This document shows positions 34,299 through 44,456 of a stretch of 64,000 nt of DNA, in pieces. The notes under the pieces are model-generated. The model had not been told where the DNA came from. It did no database searches and was given only the letters and a program-made list of their open reading frames with translations. Each line of letters starts with the position of its first letter. The first letter of the stretch is position 1. Source of the stretch: Oligella sp050920755 (lineage in GTDB: Bacteria > Pseudomonadota > Gammaproteobacteria > Burkholderiales > Burkholderiaceae_B); assembly GCF_050920755.1 (NCBI RefSeq), contig NZ_CP158480.1:2480001-2544000 (forward strand). Reading direction: 5' to 3'. The position numbers and the translations under genes were made by a program.

Positions 34299-36404
34299 CT
34301 AACCTTTTGCGACATCCGAGAAATCACTCTTAAACTTAGCAAATTCCTTGCGGAAGTCTAACGTCCGCTTATGAGAAGTCATTGCCGCTTTAATCTCGCT
34401 ACCGCCGTCAGCACAACGGTTGACCCAGAACCAGATACGACGGTCGCGCACATACAGCATCATAAAGACACCAATCATTAAGAACAAGGTGCCCAAATAA
34501 ACGATCCATTTACCCGGTGAGCGCGTTGCCTGCAGCACACTCGCCTGCACATGCTCAAACGTCTTAAGTTGTAGTGTCATGGGCACCGGATAATTGGTTA
34601 TATCAGATAAGGCGCGAATAGCCAGATTAAGCCATTGGGCATTTTTCTCGATTTGATCGAAGTCCTCAAAGTTTAAGGCCGGATAGCCGAGCTCCTGACG
34701 CACATACTCGCGGATCTTCATTGTACTAAAAACAACATAGTCACGCATTAAACGCTGCAGCGGCTCACGCAGCTCAGCCGGAATACGCTCGGCCTCAGCC
34801 ACGCCCTCACCGCTAATATAGCGATCCAAACCGGGGAAACCACCCTCGGCAAAAACATTTAACGCCGTATCCGCCATGGTAATAATCGCCGCCGCAGGCG
34901 CCTCGGAATTTTCCATTATCTGCGCATAATCCGTGGCAATACGCGTGCGCACCGACTGCTCATTTAAAGCCGCGTGCATGGCTAAAAACTCATCCAAAGC
35001 ACCCTTTTCATCCGCCGGTACATAAATATAACGGAAGCCTTGACCCGAACCGTCACTAATACCGAATAAATACACCAGCCCCTCATCTAAAGGCACCGGT
35101 AACATGTAATTCTTAAATTCAATGGATTGATTCGCTTCATTGGTTAAAGTGTAGCTGAAGCTGGGGCCGACATTATGCACATTTTCATTGTCCTTGCGAG
35201 CGGCACTGCCTGTCACCGCCACCACTTGCTCCTGCAAGGTGCGCTTAGTTCCACCGGGCTTGGATAAATCCTCAACATTAATCGGTGAAAAACTCGTGAA
35301 ACTCACCCGATAAAGCTCGCCATCATCAGTAAATCTGAGCTGCGTCGGCAGCGCAGAACCAACCTCACCCTGTACTTCAAAGGCCGCTTTCGCCTGACGC
35401 TTCAACGGTATCGCAGTCAGGTGCAACTTAGATCCGCCGTCATCAAAGCTGGACTGATAAAGCGTCACGCCATTAATCGTATAGGGGTGATTGACCTCAA
35501 TAATATGATTACTGGTCCGGCCTGTCTTATAGTCGGTAATATCCACATCACTGGCAAAGCGCTTAGGCATGCCATTAGACTGATAGTACTCGATGATAAA
35601 TTTATTCAGCTTGACCTGAAACGGCAACTCCTGCATAAAGAATCCACCACCAATGCTTAATAAGGCATAATCCGACGCCTGCCCCTCGGAAATCATCATA
35701 TTCCCGCGGAAACTCGGGTTATTCGTGGCATAGCGGGAATCCACCTGCACTTCTGAGACAAAGCGCGCCTCATCAGGAATAGCGTGTTTAAAACCGCTCC
35801 AGATTTGTAAGCGATTAGGCAATTCACTGTCTAACAGACCACCGATACAAATCACCACAATCGCCATATGAGCAAAAATAAAGCCCAAACGGTTACTACT
35901 ACCCTTTTTAGCCGCTAACAGCACCGTATCGCCATCGACCTTTTCCTTAAACTGATAGCCGTGATGCTTTAACCATGAACGACCTAAATTAACCCCATCC
36001 TCTTGAGACAAATCGGATTCAAGTTCAATCTTATGAGGAAAAGCGCGTAAGCTTGTTTGACGCACGTACTCACGGAAAGTACGCATGTCTTTGAGCATTT
36101 TAGGGACATTACGAATAAGACAGACGGTGGTGGAAACAACCAAAAAGGCCATTATCACCAAGAACCACCAGGTATTGTAAATTTCGGCGACGTCGAACTT
36201 ACTGAACACGGAGTACCAATAGGTACCGAACATATCGATATACTCGATTTCAGTCATATTTTGCTGAAGCACGGTCCCGATAATCGTCGCAATAGCGATA
36301 AAGGTCAATAAACTGACTGCAAAGCGCATCGAGCCCAGCAGCTCATAAATATCTCTGCCTACACTTCGTGAGCGCTTAGCGCGCTGAATCTTATCGTTTT
36401 GCAT
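34299..36404 (-). CDS. resB: Cytochrome c biogenesis protein ResB (Ccs1)
   Basis: Partner of the WWD protein in the System II cytochrome c synthase. About 701 residues from ATG 36404 (MQNDKIQRAKRS); a TTG at 36503 would add 33 residues without family resemblance. After a short cytoplasmic tail come three membrane segments (about residues 30-180). A large periplasmic domain follows, and a last segment near 640 (WIVYLGTLFLMIGVFMMLYV). The early ELLGSMRFAVSLLTFIAIA is diagnostic. dsbD, hemB and a diheme cytochrome gene are close by, which fits one maturation pathway. Confidence 0.92.
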   Translation of the reverse strand: MQNDKIQRAKRSRSVGRDIYELLGSMRFAVSLLTFIAIATIIGTVLQQNMTEIEYIDMFGTYWYSVFSKFDVAEIYNTWWFLVIMAFLVVSTTVCLIRNVPKMLKDMRTFREYVRQTSLRAFPHKIELESDLSQEDGVNLGRSWLKHHGYQFKEKVDGDTVLLAAKKGSSNRLGFIFAHMAIVVICIGGLLDSELPNRLQIWSGFKHAIPDEARFVSEVQVDSRYATNNPSFRGNMMISEGQASDYALLSIGGGFFMQELPFQVKLNKFIIEYYQSNGMPKRFASDVDITDYKTGRTSNHIIEVNHPYTINGVTLYQSSFDDGGSKLHLTAIPLKRQAKAAFEVQGEVGSALPTQLRFTDDGELYRVSFTSFSPINVEDLSKPGGTKRTLQEQVVAVTGSAARKDNENVHNVGPSFSYTLTNEANQSIEFKNYMLPVPLDEGLVYLFGISDGSGQGFRYIYVPADEKGALDEFLAMHAALNEQSVRTRIATDYAQIMENSEAPAAAIITMADTALNVFAEGGFPGLDRYISGEGVAEAERIPAELREPLQRLMRDYVVFSTMKIREYVRQELGYPALNFEDFDQIEKNAQWLNLAIRALSDITNYPVPMTLQLKTFEHVQASVLQATRSPGKWIVYLGTLFLMIGVFMMLYVRDRRIWFWVNRCADGGSEIKAAMTSHKRTLDFRKEFAKFKSDFSDVAKG

Positions 36405-36531
36405 AAAAGGGTAAAACCAGGCCCCGGTGGAGCTCAATATACAATTTAAGTTGAAATAGGGGTCATTGATGCGCCTTGCCTTGCTAAGTACTACAAAACG
36501 CAAAAAATTTTACAAGCTGTTTGAGTAAAAT

Positions 36532-36557
36532 AAGGCCCTAGAGTTCCCTAGAGCCTT
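36532..36557 (-). terminator. Terminator after the cytochrome c4-type gene
   Basis: On the minus strand AAGGCTCTAG pairs with CTAGGGCCTT (one mismatch) around a six-base loop, followed by ATTTTA. It separates the cytochrome gene from resB. Confidence 0.7.
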
Positions 36558-36610
36558 AAAAATAATTTCCTATCCCTGAGGTCGGGATATCGCTACTGAG
36601 TGCGCTATGA

Positions 36611-37318
36611 CTAGCGAATACCGGCAGCGTAGTCTGCCACTGCCTTAATATCCTGGCGACTCATGCGGTTGGCGATCTCAGCCATGTGGTTTTCAGTACC
36701 GGCATTATCGCGCTCACCGTCGGCAAAAGCGATTAACTGCTCGTGCAGATAGGATGGAATCTGACCGCTTAAGCGCGGATACTGACCGGGGATACCGTGA
36801 CCGTCAGCGCCGTGACATGAAGCACAGGCGGGGACATTACGCTCAGGGATACCACCGCGCCAGATCTGACGACCACGCTGTACCATCTCCTGATCAGCAG
36901 CCAATTCGGCAATCGCCGGCTTGGTCAATTCAAGACTACTCACAAACAGCGCTAAATCAGCCATCTCCTCCTCAGTCATCTGCACCACGTTAGGCGCCAT
37001 CAACAGCGCATTTTGATTGCGACGATGACTTGTAGTTGCGCCCTCTGCAACCTTGAAGTTTTTAAGCTGATTTAAAATATACTCATAAGACTGACCGGCA
37101 ATATGCGGGTACAGAGATACCATGCTCATACCATCAGTACCATGACAGGCAATACAGGCGGCAATACCACGTGCCGGGTCACCGTTCATGTAAAGTTGCT
37201 GACCGCGTTCAAAATCCGGCTTAACGGGACCAACAGCAGTTTGAGCAAGGACAGCACCACTAGCCATACTTAAAGCTAAGCCACCTGCCATGACAATTTT
37301 AGAAATAACGTGCTTCAT
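36611..37318 (-). CDS. Periplasmic diheme cytochrome c (c4 type)
   Basis: Electron carrier of the periplasm, usually passing electrons to terminal oxidases. A signal peptide ends near residue 25 (GAVLAQ). Two heme sites follow, CIACH at 55-59 and CASCH at 165-169, in two similar domains. Distal methionines are likely in ALLMAPN and the second-domain NHMAEIANRMS. The 235-residue length matches cytochrome c4. Both hemes would be attached by the CcsB-ResB pair encoded just downstream. Confidence 0.9.
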   Translation of the reverse strand: MKHVISKIVMAGGLALSMASGAVLAQTAVGPVKPDFERGQQLYMNGDPARGIAACIACHGTDGMSMVSLYPHIAGQSYEYILNQLKNFKVAEGATTSHRRNQNALLMAPNVVQMTEEEMADLALFVSSLELTKPAIAELAADQEMVQRGRQIWRGGIPERNVPACASCHGADGHGIPGQYPRLSGQIPSYLHEQLIAFADGERDNAGTENHMAEIANRMSRQDIKAVADYAAGIR

Positions 37319-37574
37319 GAATATCCTCTGAAACCATGCCGATAAAGGGCAGGTGCCAATTTAACACTAATAGCGAGTACGGCAAATTGACGAAAAACCG
37401 CCTAAAAAAAAACGACTCGCCCAAATTTAAATAAACGCTCTATATTTTAAAGCAATATGCGTTGAATAGTTGCAATTAATAAGCTTTGTAATAAATTTTA
37501 GCCTGTTTAGAGACTAATTTTAAACAAAAACGATACAATATAAAGATTATTCACCATAAGTTTGTCTCAGCGCA

Positions 37575-38201
37575 ATGTCTCTTTTACATAGAGCCTCGTT
37601 TTATCAGTCGGCAAGTAAGGTATCACAGCTACCCGCCCCCCGAGGTCCCGAAGTTTGTTTTGTCGGGCGCTCCAACGCAGGCAAATCCTCCGCTATTAAT
37701 GTCTTAACCAATCAAAAGCGTTTGGCTTTTTCCAGTAAGACACCCGGCCGCACACGCTTAATTAATATGTTCGGCATACCCGACCCCTTAGATCCCGAGC
37801 ATCCTTTAGGCTATTTGGTGGACTTACCGGGTTACGGCTATGCCTCTGTCGCACTGGAGGCTCAGCAGGAATGGGGTCATGAGCTGGGTAATTATCTGGT
37901 TCAGCGCCCATCATTAGCCGGCGTAGTGCTATTGATTGATATTCGCCGCGGTATTACCAAGCAGGACTATGGTTTGATTGAGTGGATTGCGCAGGCCAAG
38001 CTCCCGGTACTGATCCTTTTGACCAAAGCCGATAAGCTACCCTACGGGCAACGACAAAGGGCCATCGCCGCTATCCGCAAGGAGGTGGCTAATCAATTAG
38101 GCAGCTTTGAGACCATTGCTTTCTCTGCCACGAATCGTATCGGCCTCGAAGAGGCGACGGAGAAAATCCTCAACTGGATCTCGCCCCAATTCGTGCCTTA
38201 A
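37575..38201 (+). CDS. engB: Ribosome biogenesis GTPase EngB (YihA/YsxC)
   Basis: Essential small GTPase for assembly of the large ribosomal subunit. All G motifs are visible: GRSNAGKSS (G1), KTPGRT (G2), DLPGYGYA (G3), LTKADKL (G4) and FSATNRIG (G5). 208 residues, the usual size. It is divergent from the cytochrome gene across a 256-bp gap in which I see no other feature. Confidence 0.95.
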   Translation: MSLLHRASFYQSASKVSQLPAPRGPEVCFVGRSNAGKSSAINVLTNQKRLAFSSKTPGRTRLINMFGIPDPLDPEHPLGYLVDLPGYGYASVALEAQQEWGHELGNYLVQRPSLAGVVLLIDIRRGITKQDYGLIEWIAQAKLPVLILLTKADKLPYGQRQRAIAAIRKEVANQLGSFETIAFSATNRIGLEEATEKILNWISPQFVP

Positions 38202-38339
38202 TTGATGGTACTGATACCAGTCACCTGCCTGCGCCGGACTGATTGTACACTATGCGGCATGCTGCCACCGGCGCATTGAGACAATCGCAATCGCGACCTG
38301 AGTAATTTATTTTTAAATATAAAGTTTTGGAGTGTAATT

Positions 38340-39356
38340 ATGTCATCCGGTTTTATTTTTGCCGACTTCCCGGCAGCACGTCCTCGTCGTAATCGTAAGC
38401 ATGAGTTTTCGCGTCGTTTGATGCGCGAAAGCATCCTAAGCACCAATGATTTTATTTATCCGGTCTTTGTGCGTGAGGGTCAAGGCATTGAGGAGGAAAT
38501 CGGCAGCCTACCCGGCCAAAAGCGCTACTCTCCGGATACCATTCTTAAAGTAGCTGAGGAATGTGTCAAATTAGGCATTCCCGTTATCTCTTTATTCCCT
38601 AATATCGATCCCTCACTCAAAACGCCGGACGGTATTGCTGCCGCCGATGAAAACGGCCTAATCCCACGTGTTACTCGCGCCATCAAACAGGAATTTCCGA
38701 ATTTAGGCGTACTTTGTGATGTGGCGTTGGATCCCTTTACCAGTCATGGTCAAGACGGTGTGATTGATGAAAATGGCTATGTACTGAATGACCCCACTCT
38801 TGAGATTTTGGTAAAGCAAGCCGTTGCCCAAGCCGCCGCCGGTGCGGATTGGATCGCTCCCAGCGATATGATGGACGGTCGTATCGGCGTGATTCGTAAG
38901 GCTTTAGACGAAGCGGATTTGATTTATACGCAGTTAATGGCCTATTCCGCCAAATATGCCAGTGCTTTTTACGGTCCTTTCCGTGATGCGGTAGGCTCTG
39001 CCTCCAATCTCGGTAAATCCGACAAAATGACTTATCAGCTGGATCCGGCAAACCGTTTAGAGGCTTTACGCGAGGTTGCCTATGACATTAAAGAGGGTGC
39101 CGACTCGGTGATGGTTAAGCCCGGCATGCCTTATTTAGATATTTTACGTGAGGTTAAGGACGAGTTCCGTATGCCGACTTATGTTTATCAGGTCAGCGGT
39201 GAGTACGCCATGCTGAAAGCGGCAGCGATTAACGGCTGGTTAGACCACGACAAGGTGATGATGGAGTCACTCCTTGCCTTTAAACGTGCCGGTGCGGACG
39301 GCATTCTCACCTACTTTGCGCTGGAAGCGGCGCGTTGGATGAAAGAGCACCAATAA
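38340..39356 (+). CDS. hemB: Delta-aminolevulinic acid dehydratase (porphobilinogen synthase)
   Basis: Condenses two 5-aminolevulinate molecules to porphobilinogen in heme synthesis. Catalytic lysines are in MAYSAKYASAFYGPF near 206 and VMVKPGMPYLD near 260. The metal-binding stretch reads DVALDPFTSHGQDG, with aspartates where zinc enzymes have three cysteines, so this is the Mg-type, zinc-independent form. The length, 338 residues, is normal. It fits with the cytochrome maturation genes around it as the heme supplier. Confidence 0.96.
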   Translation: MSSGFIFADFPAARPRRNRKHEFSRRLMRESILSTNDFIYPVFVREGQGIEEEIGSLPGQKRYSPDTILKVAEECVKLGIPVISLFPNIDPSLKTPDGIAAADENGLIPRVTRAIKQEFPNLGVLCDVALDPFTSHGQDGVIDENGYVLNDPTLEILVKQAVAQAAAGADWIAPSDMMDGRIGVIRKALDEADLIYTQLMAYSAKYASAFYGPFRDAVGSASNLGKSDKMTYQLDPANRLEALREVAYDIKEGADSVMVKPGMPYLDILREVKDEFRMPTYVYQVSGEYAMLKAAAINGWLDHDKVMMESLLAFKRAGADGILTYFALEAARWMKEHQ

Positions 39357-39435
39357 TTCAGTTCATCGTTCAGGGCTTAGGCTGATGCCATGCCCTGTTT
39401 TTTAGCCTTAGTCACCATCGCCAAGGAGAAACTTC

Positions 39436-39780
39436 ATGCGTATCAATAGCACCGCCCGGGCCGAGTCTGGCGCCGTGATGATTCAAAGCACCTGCCCGAG
39501 CGTGGAATTGGCCAAACGCATTGCCGAGACGCTAGTGCAAGAATCGCTGGCAGCTTGTGTGAACTTAAGTGCGCCCTCTTTGTCCATCTACTCATGGGAA
39601 AATAAACTTCACTGTGATGAGGAGTTTACTTTAACCGTCAAAACCAGTGCCGGGCGCCAATCGCAATGCATTGCTCGCATCCGAGAGCTGCATAGTTATG
39701 ATGTACCGGAAATTATAGTGTTACCGATAATTGGTGGTTCAAACGCATATCTACAATGGATCGCCCATGAAACCTTATGA
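39436..39780 (+). CDS. cutA: Divalent cation tolerance protein CutA
   Basis: Small trimeric cytoplasmic protein linked genetically to copper tolerance; its biochemical role is unsettled. 114 residues. The family core is present: LVQESLAACVNLSAPSLSIY, YSWENKLHCDEEFTLTVKTS and HSYDVPEIIVLPI. A good ribosome binding site (AAGGAG) precedes the start. Its stop overlaps the dsbD start (ATGA), a pair found in many Proteobacteria. Confidence 0.93.
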   Translation: MRINSTARAESGAVMIQSTCPSVELAKRIAETLVQESLAACVNLSAPSLSIYSWENKLHCDEEFTLTVKTSAGRQSQCIARIRELHSYDVPEIIVLPIIGGSNAYLQWIAHETL

Positions 39781-41834
39781 ACAAAATTAAGCATTACTTA
39801 AGATTTTTACTCTTGGCTTTTTTCAGCTTATTTTTAAGCCCTGTTTACAGTGTGACGGCGCATGCGCAAGAAGAGGATTTTTTACCTCCGGAACAAGCCT
39901 TTGCCATCAGCACGGCTACCCCGACGCCCGATCATCTACAAATCCGCTTCAACATCGCCCCCAATTACTACATGTATATGAACCAGGTGAAGTTTAAGGT
40001 GGAGGGCGATGATGAGGATAATCGTTTTAGAGAGGCCTTATTAGGTGAGCCGGTTTTTGGCGAACCCATTATCAAATTTGATGAAACCTTCGGTCAGGAA
40101 ATGCCGGTATTTTATGACCCGATGGTCATTGATGTGCCGCTTAAGCCTGTGGGGCAGGCCGTGCGTTTAATCGTTACGGCGCAGGGTTGTGCCGATGCGG
40201 GCCTGTGCTACCCGCCTGAAGACTATTCGATTGATTTAGAACCGGTTGAGGGTGGCTATAAAATCAATGAGCATAGCGGCTTGTTCGGACGTATGCTGGG
40301 CAGCAGCAAAAGCAGCTCAGCCCCCACCTTGGACTTTAATGCCTTAGCGGCAACCGGCGCAACGCCCGTCGCACAGCCCGAAGGTGTCGAAGCTCCTCAA
40401 TATCCAAATGACTCCCGTAGCTTCAATGAAGCCGGCGCACGCAGTTTAAGTAATGCCGGCGACACACAAATTGCCGACTGGTTAGATGAATCCGGCTTTT
40501 TTAAAATTATCCTGATTAGCTTCGGCTTGGGTTTACTGCTATCACTCACCCCTTGTGTTTTACCGATGCTGCCGATTTTATTGGCCTTAGTGGTGGGGCA
40601 ACAAAATCAAAATCAAGGTGTCGCCGATAACGGAGCAAAAACCGGGCACCTTCGCTTCCGCAGCCTTGCTCTGACCCTTGCCTATGTATTCGGCACCTCC
40701 ATTATTTATACACTCCTGGGTATTGCGGCCGCTTCCGTCGGTGCGGCACTGGCGGTATGGATTCAAAACCCTTGGACCCTAAGTATTTTTGCGATTATCC
40801 TCGTCCTATTAGCCTTTGCCATGTTCGGTAGTTTTTCTATACAAACGCCGATTGGCATGCAATCAAAGCTTAACCGACTGATGGATAAGCTACCGGGCGG
40901 TCGCTACGGCAGTGCTTTAGTGATGGGTATGCTCTCGGCATTAATTGCCGGACCTTGCGTTGCGGCACCATTAGCCGGTGTTTTATTATTTATTTCACAA
41001 ACCGGCGATATGCTCACCGGTGCTCTGGCACTCTTTGCCTTAGCGTGGGGCCAAGGCGCTTCATTAATTGTCATCGGCACCACTTCCGGCGCTTTAATGC
41101 CTAAAGCCGGTGCTTGGATGAAGGGTGTAACTCAGTTCTGCGGTCTCTTACTTCTTGCGGTGGCACTATGGATGGTGCAGCCCCTACTCCCCAACTGGCT
41201 CAGTGTATTACTTTGGGCTTTTCTGGCCTTTAGTTTAAGTGTGGTATTAGGTGCTTTTAAAGCCATTGATGCGCAAAACAGCAATATCTTTGCTATTTTC
41301 ACTAAAGCCATTGCTTACTTAGCCTTAGTTTGGGGTATTTTACTTTTAATCGGTCTGGGCTCCGGTCAACCCGGCATATTAAAACCGCTACAGGGCTTCA
41401 CTAGCGCGCGTACTTCGGTCGCCACCACACCCCGGGCAAATGACACGCCCGCCGCAAGAACAGCAATCAGCAATGCAGACTTTAAACGCATCAATTCACT
41501 TGAGGAGCTGGAACAGCAGATTGCAGAAAGCGCCGGACGCCCTGTGATGCTTGATTTTTATGCTGATTGGTGTGTTGCTTGTCATCAGATGGAGGCCTTT
41601 ACCTTTAGCGTGCCTGAAGTAGCGCAGAAAATGGATCAAATGACTTTACTACAGGCTGATGTGACACCCAATACGGCGGCCCATCGTGAGCTGCTAAAGC
41701 GCTTCCGACTGTTCGGCCCACCGGGCATTATTTTCTTCGACGCACAAGGTAATGAGCTACGTGATATCCGGGTGGTGGGTTTTCAAAATGCCGAGCGCTT
41801 TAGTGCCAACTTGGATCGCCTATTAGCGCAGTAA
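39777..41834 (+). CDS. dsbD: Thiol:disulfide interchange reductase DsbD
   Basis: Carries electrons from cytoplasmic thioredoxin to periplasmic substrates, including apocytochrome CXXCH cysteines. A signal peptide is followed by the periplasmic alpha domain with C137 and C143 (GCADAGLCYPP). The membrane beta domain has its cysteine pair in LTPCVLPMLP and AGPCVAAPLAG. The C-terminal thioredoxin-like gamma domain has CVAC near 599 (YADWCVACHQME). 685 residues; a low-complexity linker at about 180-220 is longer than usual. It supplies reductant to the System II cytochrome synthase. Confidence 0.95.
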   Translation: MNKIKHYLRFLLLAFFSLFLSPVYSVTAHAQEEDFLPPEQAFAISTATPTPDHLQIRFNIAPNYYMYMNQVKFKVEGDDEDNRFREALLGEPVFGEPIIKFDETFGQEMPVFYDPMVIDVPLKPVGQAVRLIVTAQGCADAGLCYPPEDYSIDLEPVEGGYKINEHSGLFGRMLGSSKSSSAPTLDFNALAATGATPVAQPEGVEAPQYPNDSRSFNEAGARSLSNAGDTQIADWLDESGFFKIILISFGLGLLLSLTPCVLPMLPILLALVVGQQNQNQGVADNGAKTGHLRFRSLALTLAYVFGTSIIYTLLGIAAASVGAALAVWIQNPWTLSIFAIILVLLAFAMFGSFSIQTPIGMQSKLNRLMDKLPGGRYGSALVMGMLSALIAGPCVAAPLAGVLLFISQTGDMLTGALALFALAWGQGASLIVIGTTSGALMPKAGAWMKGVTQFCGLLLLAVALWMVQPLLPNWLSVLLWAFLAFSLSVVLGAFKAIDAQNSNIFAIFTKAIAYLALVWGILLLIGLGSGQPGILKPLQGFTSARTSVATTPRANDTPAARTAISNADFKRINSLEELEQQIAESAGRPVMLDFYADWCVACHQMEAFTFSVPEVAQKMDQMTLLQADVTPNTAAHRELLKRFRLFGPPGIIFFDAQGNELRDIRVVGFQNAERFSANLDRLLAQ

Positions 41835-41905
41835 TGCAAGCGATGCAACATCCCCCTCCCGCTTGCTAAGTTGCGTGAGGGGAAGCAAAACTTGCCACTC
41901 AGGGC

Positions 41906-42766
41906 TTACTTTAACCATGCTGAGAAATCCTGATAAATCGCTTCTAATTGAGCAACCGGATCCGTGCTTTTTAAGCGAGGCATTTTTAACCACGCAACCT
42001 GGTGCTTGCTGATGATCGCCTCCTCCTCAGGTGTGGGATCTTGCTTACTGATAACGAGCGTAATCCCCTCCTCCTGCAGCACTTTTTCAAACGCGGCCAA
42101 ATTTTTTGCCGCCTCCTCATCGGCGGTATATGGTGTAGACTCTAACTGCAAGCCCTGAGTGAAGTAGGCATATTCCTCTTGCATCAGCAATACCGAAGGC
42201 GTCTTAGCCGCTTTATCCAAAGACGTCTGCATGGCCTGGGTGATTTTCTGTAAGCGCTGACGTGCTTCAGCCAACTGCGCTTGCAAGGTCGCTTTTTGAC
42301 TAGGGTCTAATTTCTCGACCTCCCTGACAAATAAAGTCATCATCACATTGAGGTTTTCCGGATCCAGCCAGACGGGATGCTCTGCGATAGCCAGATTAAG
42401 CATCGCAACGCCCATCCCCTCGCCGTCAATCGGTGTCGCAATATCAATCGGCACGAGGCGAATATGATGGCGGCGAGCCAATGGGTAGAGAAAATCCGCC
42501 GTAAAAATACGCTTCACCGAAATCACTGCATCAGCCTCTCGGCTCAATTTTGCCAATTCGTCTTTGCCGCGATTTTCAAAATAGTTTAAATGACGCGAAG
42601 CGGGGAGATTCTTAGGCACAGCCGATTGTACCGACAGCGTCGTGTTTTTACTGAGCATCTCGGCAATGCCAGTCGTAATCGGATGACCCGTCAGTAAGGT
42701 TGTCGCATGGACAGACGGTAAATACAAGCTAAGCAAAAGCATTAGAAGATGGTGTTTTTTCATCAC
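41906..42766 (-). CDS. Second periplasmic binding protein of the metal ABC importer
   Basis: Exported 286-residue protein; signal peptide MMKKHHLLMLLLSLYLPSVHA. It resembles divergent ZnuA-like (cluster A-I/TroA) proteins, with a central rigid helix (REVEKLDPSQKATLQAQLAE). The histidines found in classical zinc-binding members are poorly conserved. It is the last gene of the operon. A second, unlike binding protein beside the classical one recalls FpvC plus FpvF of the Pseudomonas pyoverdine-iron importer; substrate assignment by this analogy is inference. Confidence 0.75.
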   Translation of the reverse strand: MMKKHHLLMLLLSLYLPSVHATTLLTGHPITTGIAEMLSKNTTLSVQSAVPKNLPASRHLNYFENRGKDELAKLSREADAVISVKRIFTADFLYPLARRHHIRLVPIDIATPIDGEGMGVAMLNLAIAEHPVWLDPENLNVMMTLFVREVEKLDPSQKATLQAQLAEARQRLQKITQAMQTSLDKAAKTPSVLLMQEEYAYFTQGLQLESTPYTADEEAAKNLAAFEKVLQEEGITLVISKQDPTPEEEAIISKHQVAWLKMPRLKSTDPVAQLEAIYQDFSAWLK

Positions 42767-42785
42767 GAAAATCTCCGTATAACAT

Positions 42786-43667
42786 TTATCTAATCCGGAC
42801 GAATTGTTTAATGAGCAACAAGATCAGGAAAAAGCCCCCGGCAATCAGGATAATGGCGCCCCCAGAAGGTACTGGCACATCAAAACGAATCGGCAAATAA
42901 ACACCAAGCAAGGTGGCGCTGGTGGATATCAAGACCGAGAGATAAAAAAACTGCCGCATGGATTGCGCCACCAAACGCGCAGCTGCCGCAGGAATCACCA
43001 ACAAAGCACCGACAAGAATGGCGCCGATAATCTTAATCGATGCAATCGTGCAAAACGTAATCAGTAAAATGAAGAGGTAATCCAAACACAACACAGGGAC
43101 TTTGCGAACCTTGGCGAATTGCTGGTTAAAGCTGCTTACCAACAGCTCATTATAGTAGTACGTCAGCAAAGGGACCGTGATAACCGCCACCCCCAAGAGC
43201 AGGTATAAATCATGATCATTTACCGTGAGCAAGGTGCCGAACAAAACATTCTCAAGAATATGGACATTAATCTTGGTTGCCAACACCAATAGCACCGAAG
43301 CGCCCAAAGCAAGCGAAACCGACAAAAACACACCGATCAATGTATCGGTGGCTAAGGCACTGCGGTTTTTAATGTAATTCAGGAAAAGCGCAAAGATAAG
43401 ACAATAGGCAAAAAGTCCGCCATAAGGATTTTCAATAGGCTCATTCAGCAAAATACCCAAGGCCACGCCAGTTAACGCAGCATGTCCTGTCGCCTCCGAA
43501 AAAAAAGCTAATTTTTTAATCACCACCAAGGTACCGAAGCCACCCAACAAAGGCCCCAAGATCAAACCCGCAAGTAAGGAATTGACAACAAACTGATAAC
43601 TAAAATCACTCGGCAGAAAGCCCGCTTGTGCCAATTGGATAATAAACTCTCGAATGGTTGCAAACAT
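42786..43667 (-). CDS. Metal ABC transporter permease (ZnuB/FpvE family)
   Basis: ABC-3 type permease of 293 residues with about eight to nine membrane segments (SLLAGLILGPLLGGFGTLVV near the start, SIKIIGAILVGALLVIPAAA near 210). It should form the channel for a divalent metal. It lies between the ATPase and the second binding-protein gene with short spacers, in a leftward operon that begins behind two Fur boxes. Confidence 0.9.
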   Translation of the reverse strand: MFATIREFIIQLAQAGFLPSDFSYQFVVNSLLAGLILGPLLGGFGTLVVIKKLAFFSEATGHAALTGVALGILLNEPIENPYGGLFAYCLIFALFLNYIKNRSALATDTLIGVFLSVSLALGASVLLVLATKINVHILENVLFGTLLTVNDHDLYLLLGVAVITVPLLTYYYNELLVSSFNQQFAKVRKVPVLCLDYLFILLITFCTIASIKIIGAILVGALLVIPAAAARLVAQSMRQFFYLSVLISTSATLLGVYLPIRFDVPVPSGGAIILIAGGFFLILLLIKQFVRIR

Positions 43668-43691
43668 CGATTGAACACTGATGAAATAAGC

Positions 43692-44447
43692 CTAATGCGC
43701 CTTAGCGGCGCGTAAGAAAACCCTGCCGTAAAACACCGGGTCTGATAAATCACTCGGTAAACCCTGATGAATGATGCGACGATTAACCGCGATCAGATGA
43801 TGCGCATATTTCTGCACCGCCATCAGATCATGTTCGACCCAAATAATCGTCTTAGCCATGGATTGTAATTCGGATAACATATCGAAAAAAAGCGCCATCC
43901 CCGGTTCATCCAGCGCCACCAACGGCTCATCCAGCAGAATCAACTCTGGTTCAGGATAAAGCGCTTGAGCAATGACCAAGCGCTTCAACTCGCCGCCTGA
44001 CAACTGACCGATTTTCTTATGCCGATGTGGGAACATCGCCATTTTTTGAAATAAATGCCGTATGACGGGTTGATAGCGTTTATGTAAACCTCTGAAAATG
44101 GGCTTTTTTTGCAGCATGATAGCAAGAAAATCCTCGCCGTTCATCGGTAATTCACGATCAAAATCAATGGATTGCGGTACGTAAGCGATGCGTTGCTTGT
44201 CCTTGCTCTGCCAATAAATACGCACATACCCCTTGTGCTGGTACTGACCGAGAACGGCTTTCAATAACGTCGTTTTGCCACTGCCGTTAGGGCCGACAAT
44301 GGCGGTCGTTTTTCCTTGTGGTATCCGTAAGCTGATATCCTCAATAATGTGTGTTTTATGAAAACTCACCGAGAGATTTTCCAGCTCGACTGCCGGTCCA
44401 GCCGTCCCTTGATACGCGAGATGCTGCGCATACTCTGACAATAGCAT
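43692..44447 (-). CDS. Metal ABC transporter ATP-binding protein (ZnuC/FpvD family)
   Basis: ATPase of 251 residues. Walker A VGPNGSGKTT near residue 52, signature LSGGELKR, Walker B LILLDEPLVALDEPG and switch VEHDLMA are all intact. The start context (AVELENLSVSFHKTHIIEDI) is typical of the metal-import branch. It ends 25 bp before the permease gene and starts 9 bp after the first binding protein's stop. Confidence 0.93.
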   Translation of the reverse strand: MLLSEYAQHLAYQGTAGPAVELENLSVSFHKTHIIEDISLRIPQGKTTAIVGPNGSGKTTLLKAVLGQYQHKGYVRIYWQSKDKQRIAYVPQSIDFDRELPMNGEDFLAIMLQKKPIFRGLHKRYQPVIRHLFQKMAMFPHRHKKIGQLSGGELKRLVIAQALYPEPELILLDEPLVALDEPGMALFFDMLSELQSMAKTIIWVEHDLMAVQKYAHHLIAVNRRIIHQGLPSDLSDPVFYGRVFLRAAKAH

Positions 44448-44456
44448 TGAAGTCCC

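Noticed and set aside
41835..41905. Hairpin between dsbD and the second binding-protein gene
   Set aside because: Two mutually exclusive 6-7 bp stems and no T run; not convincing.
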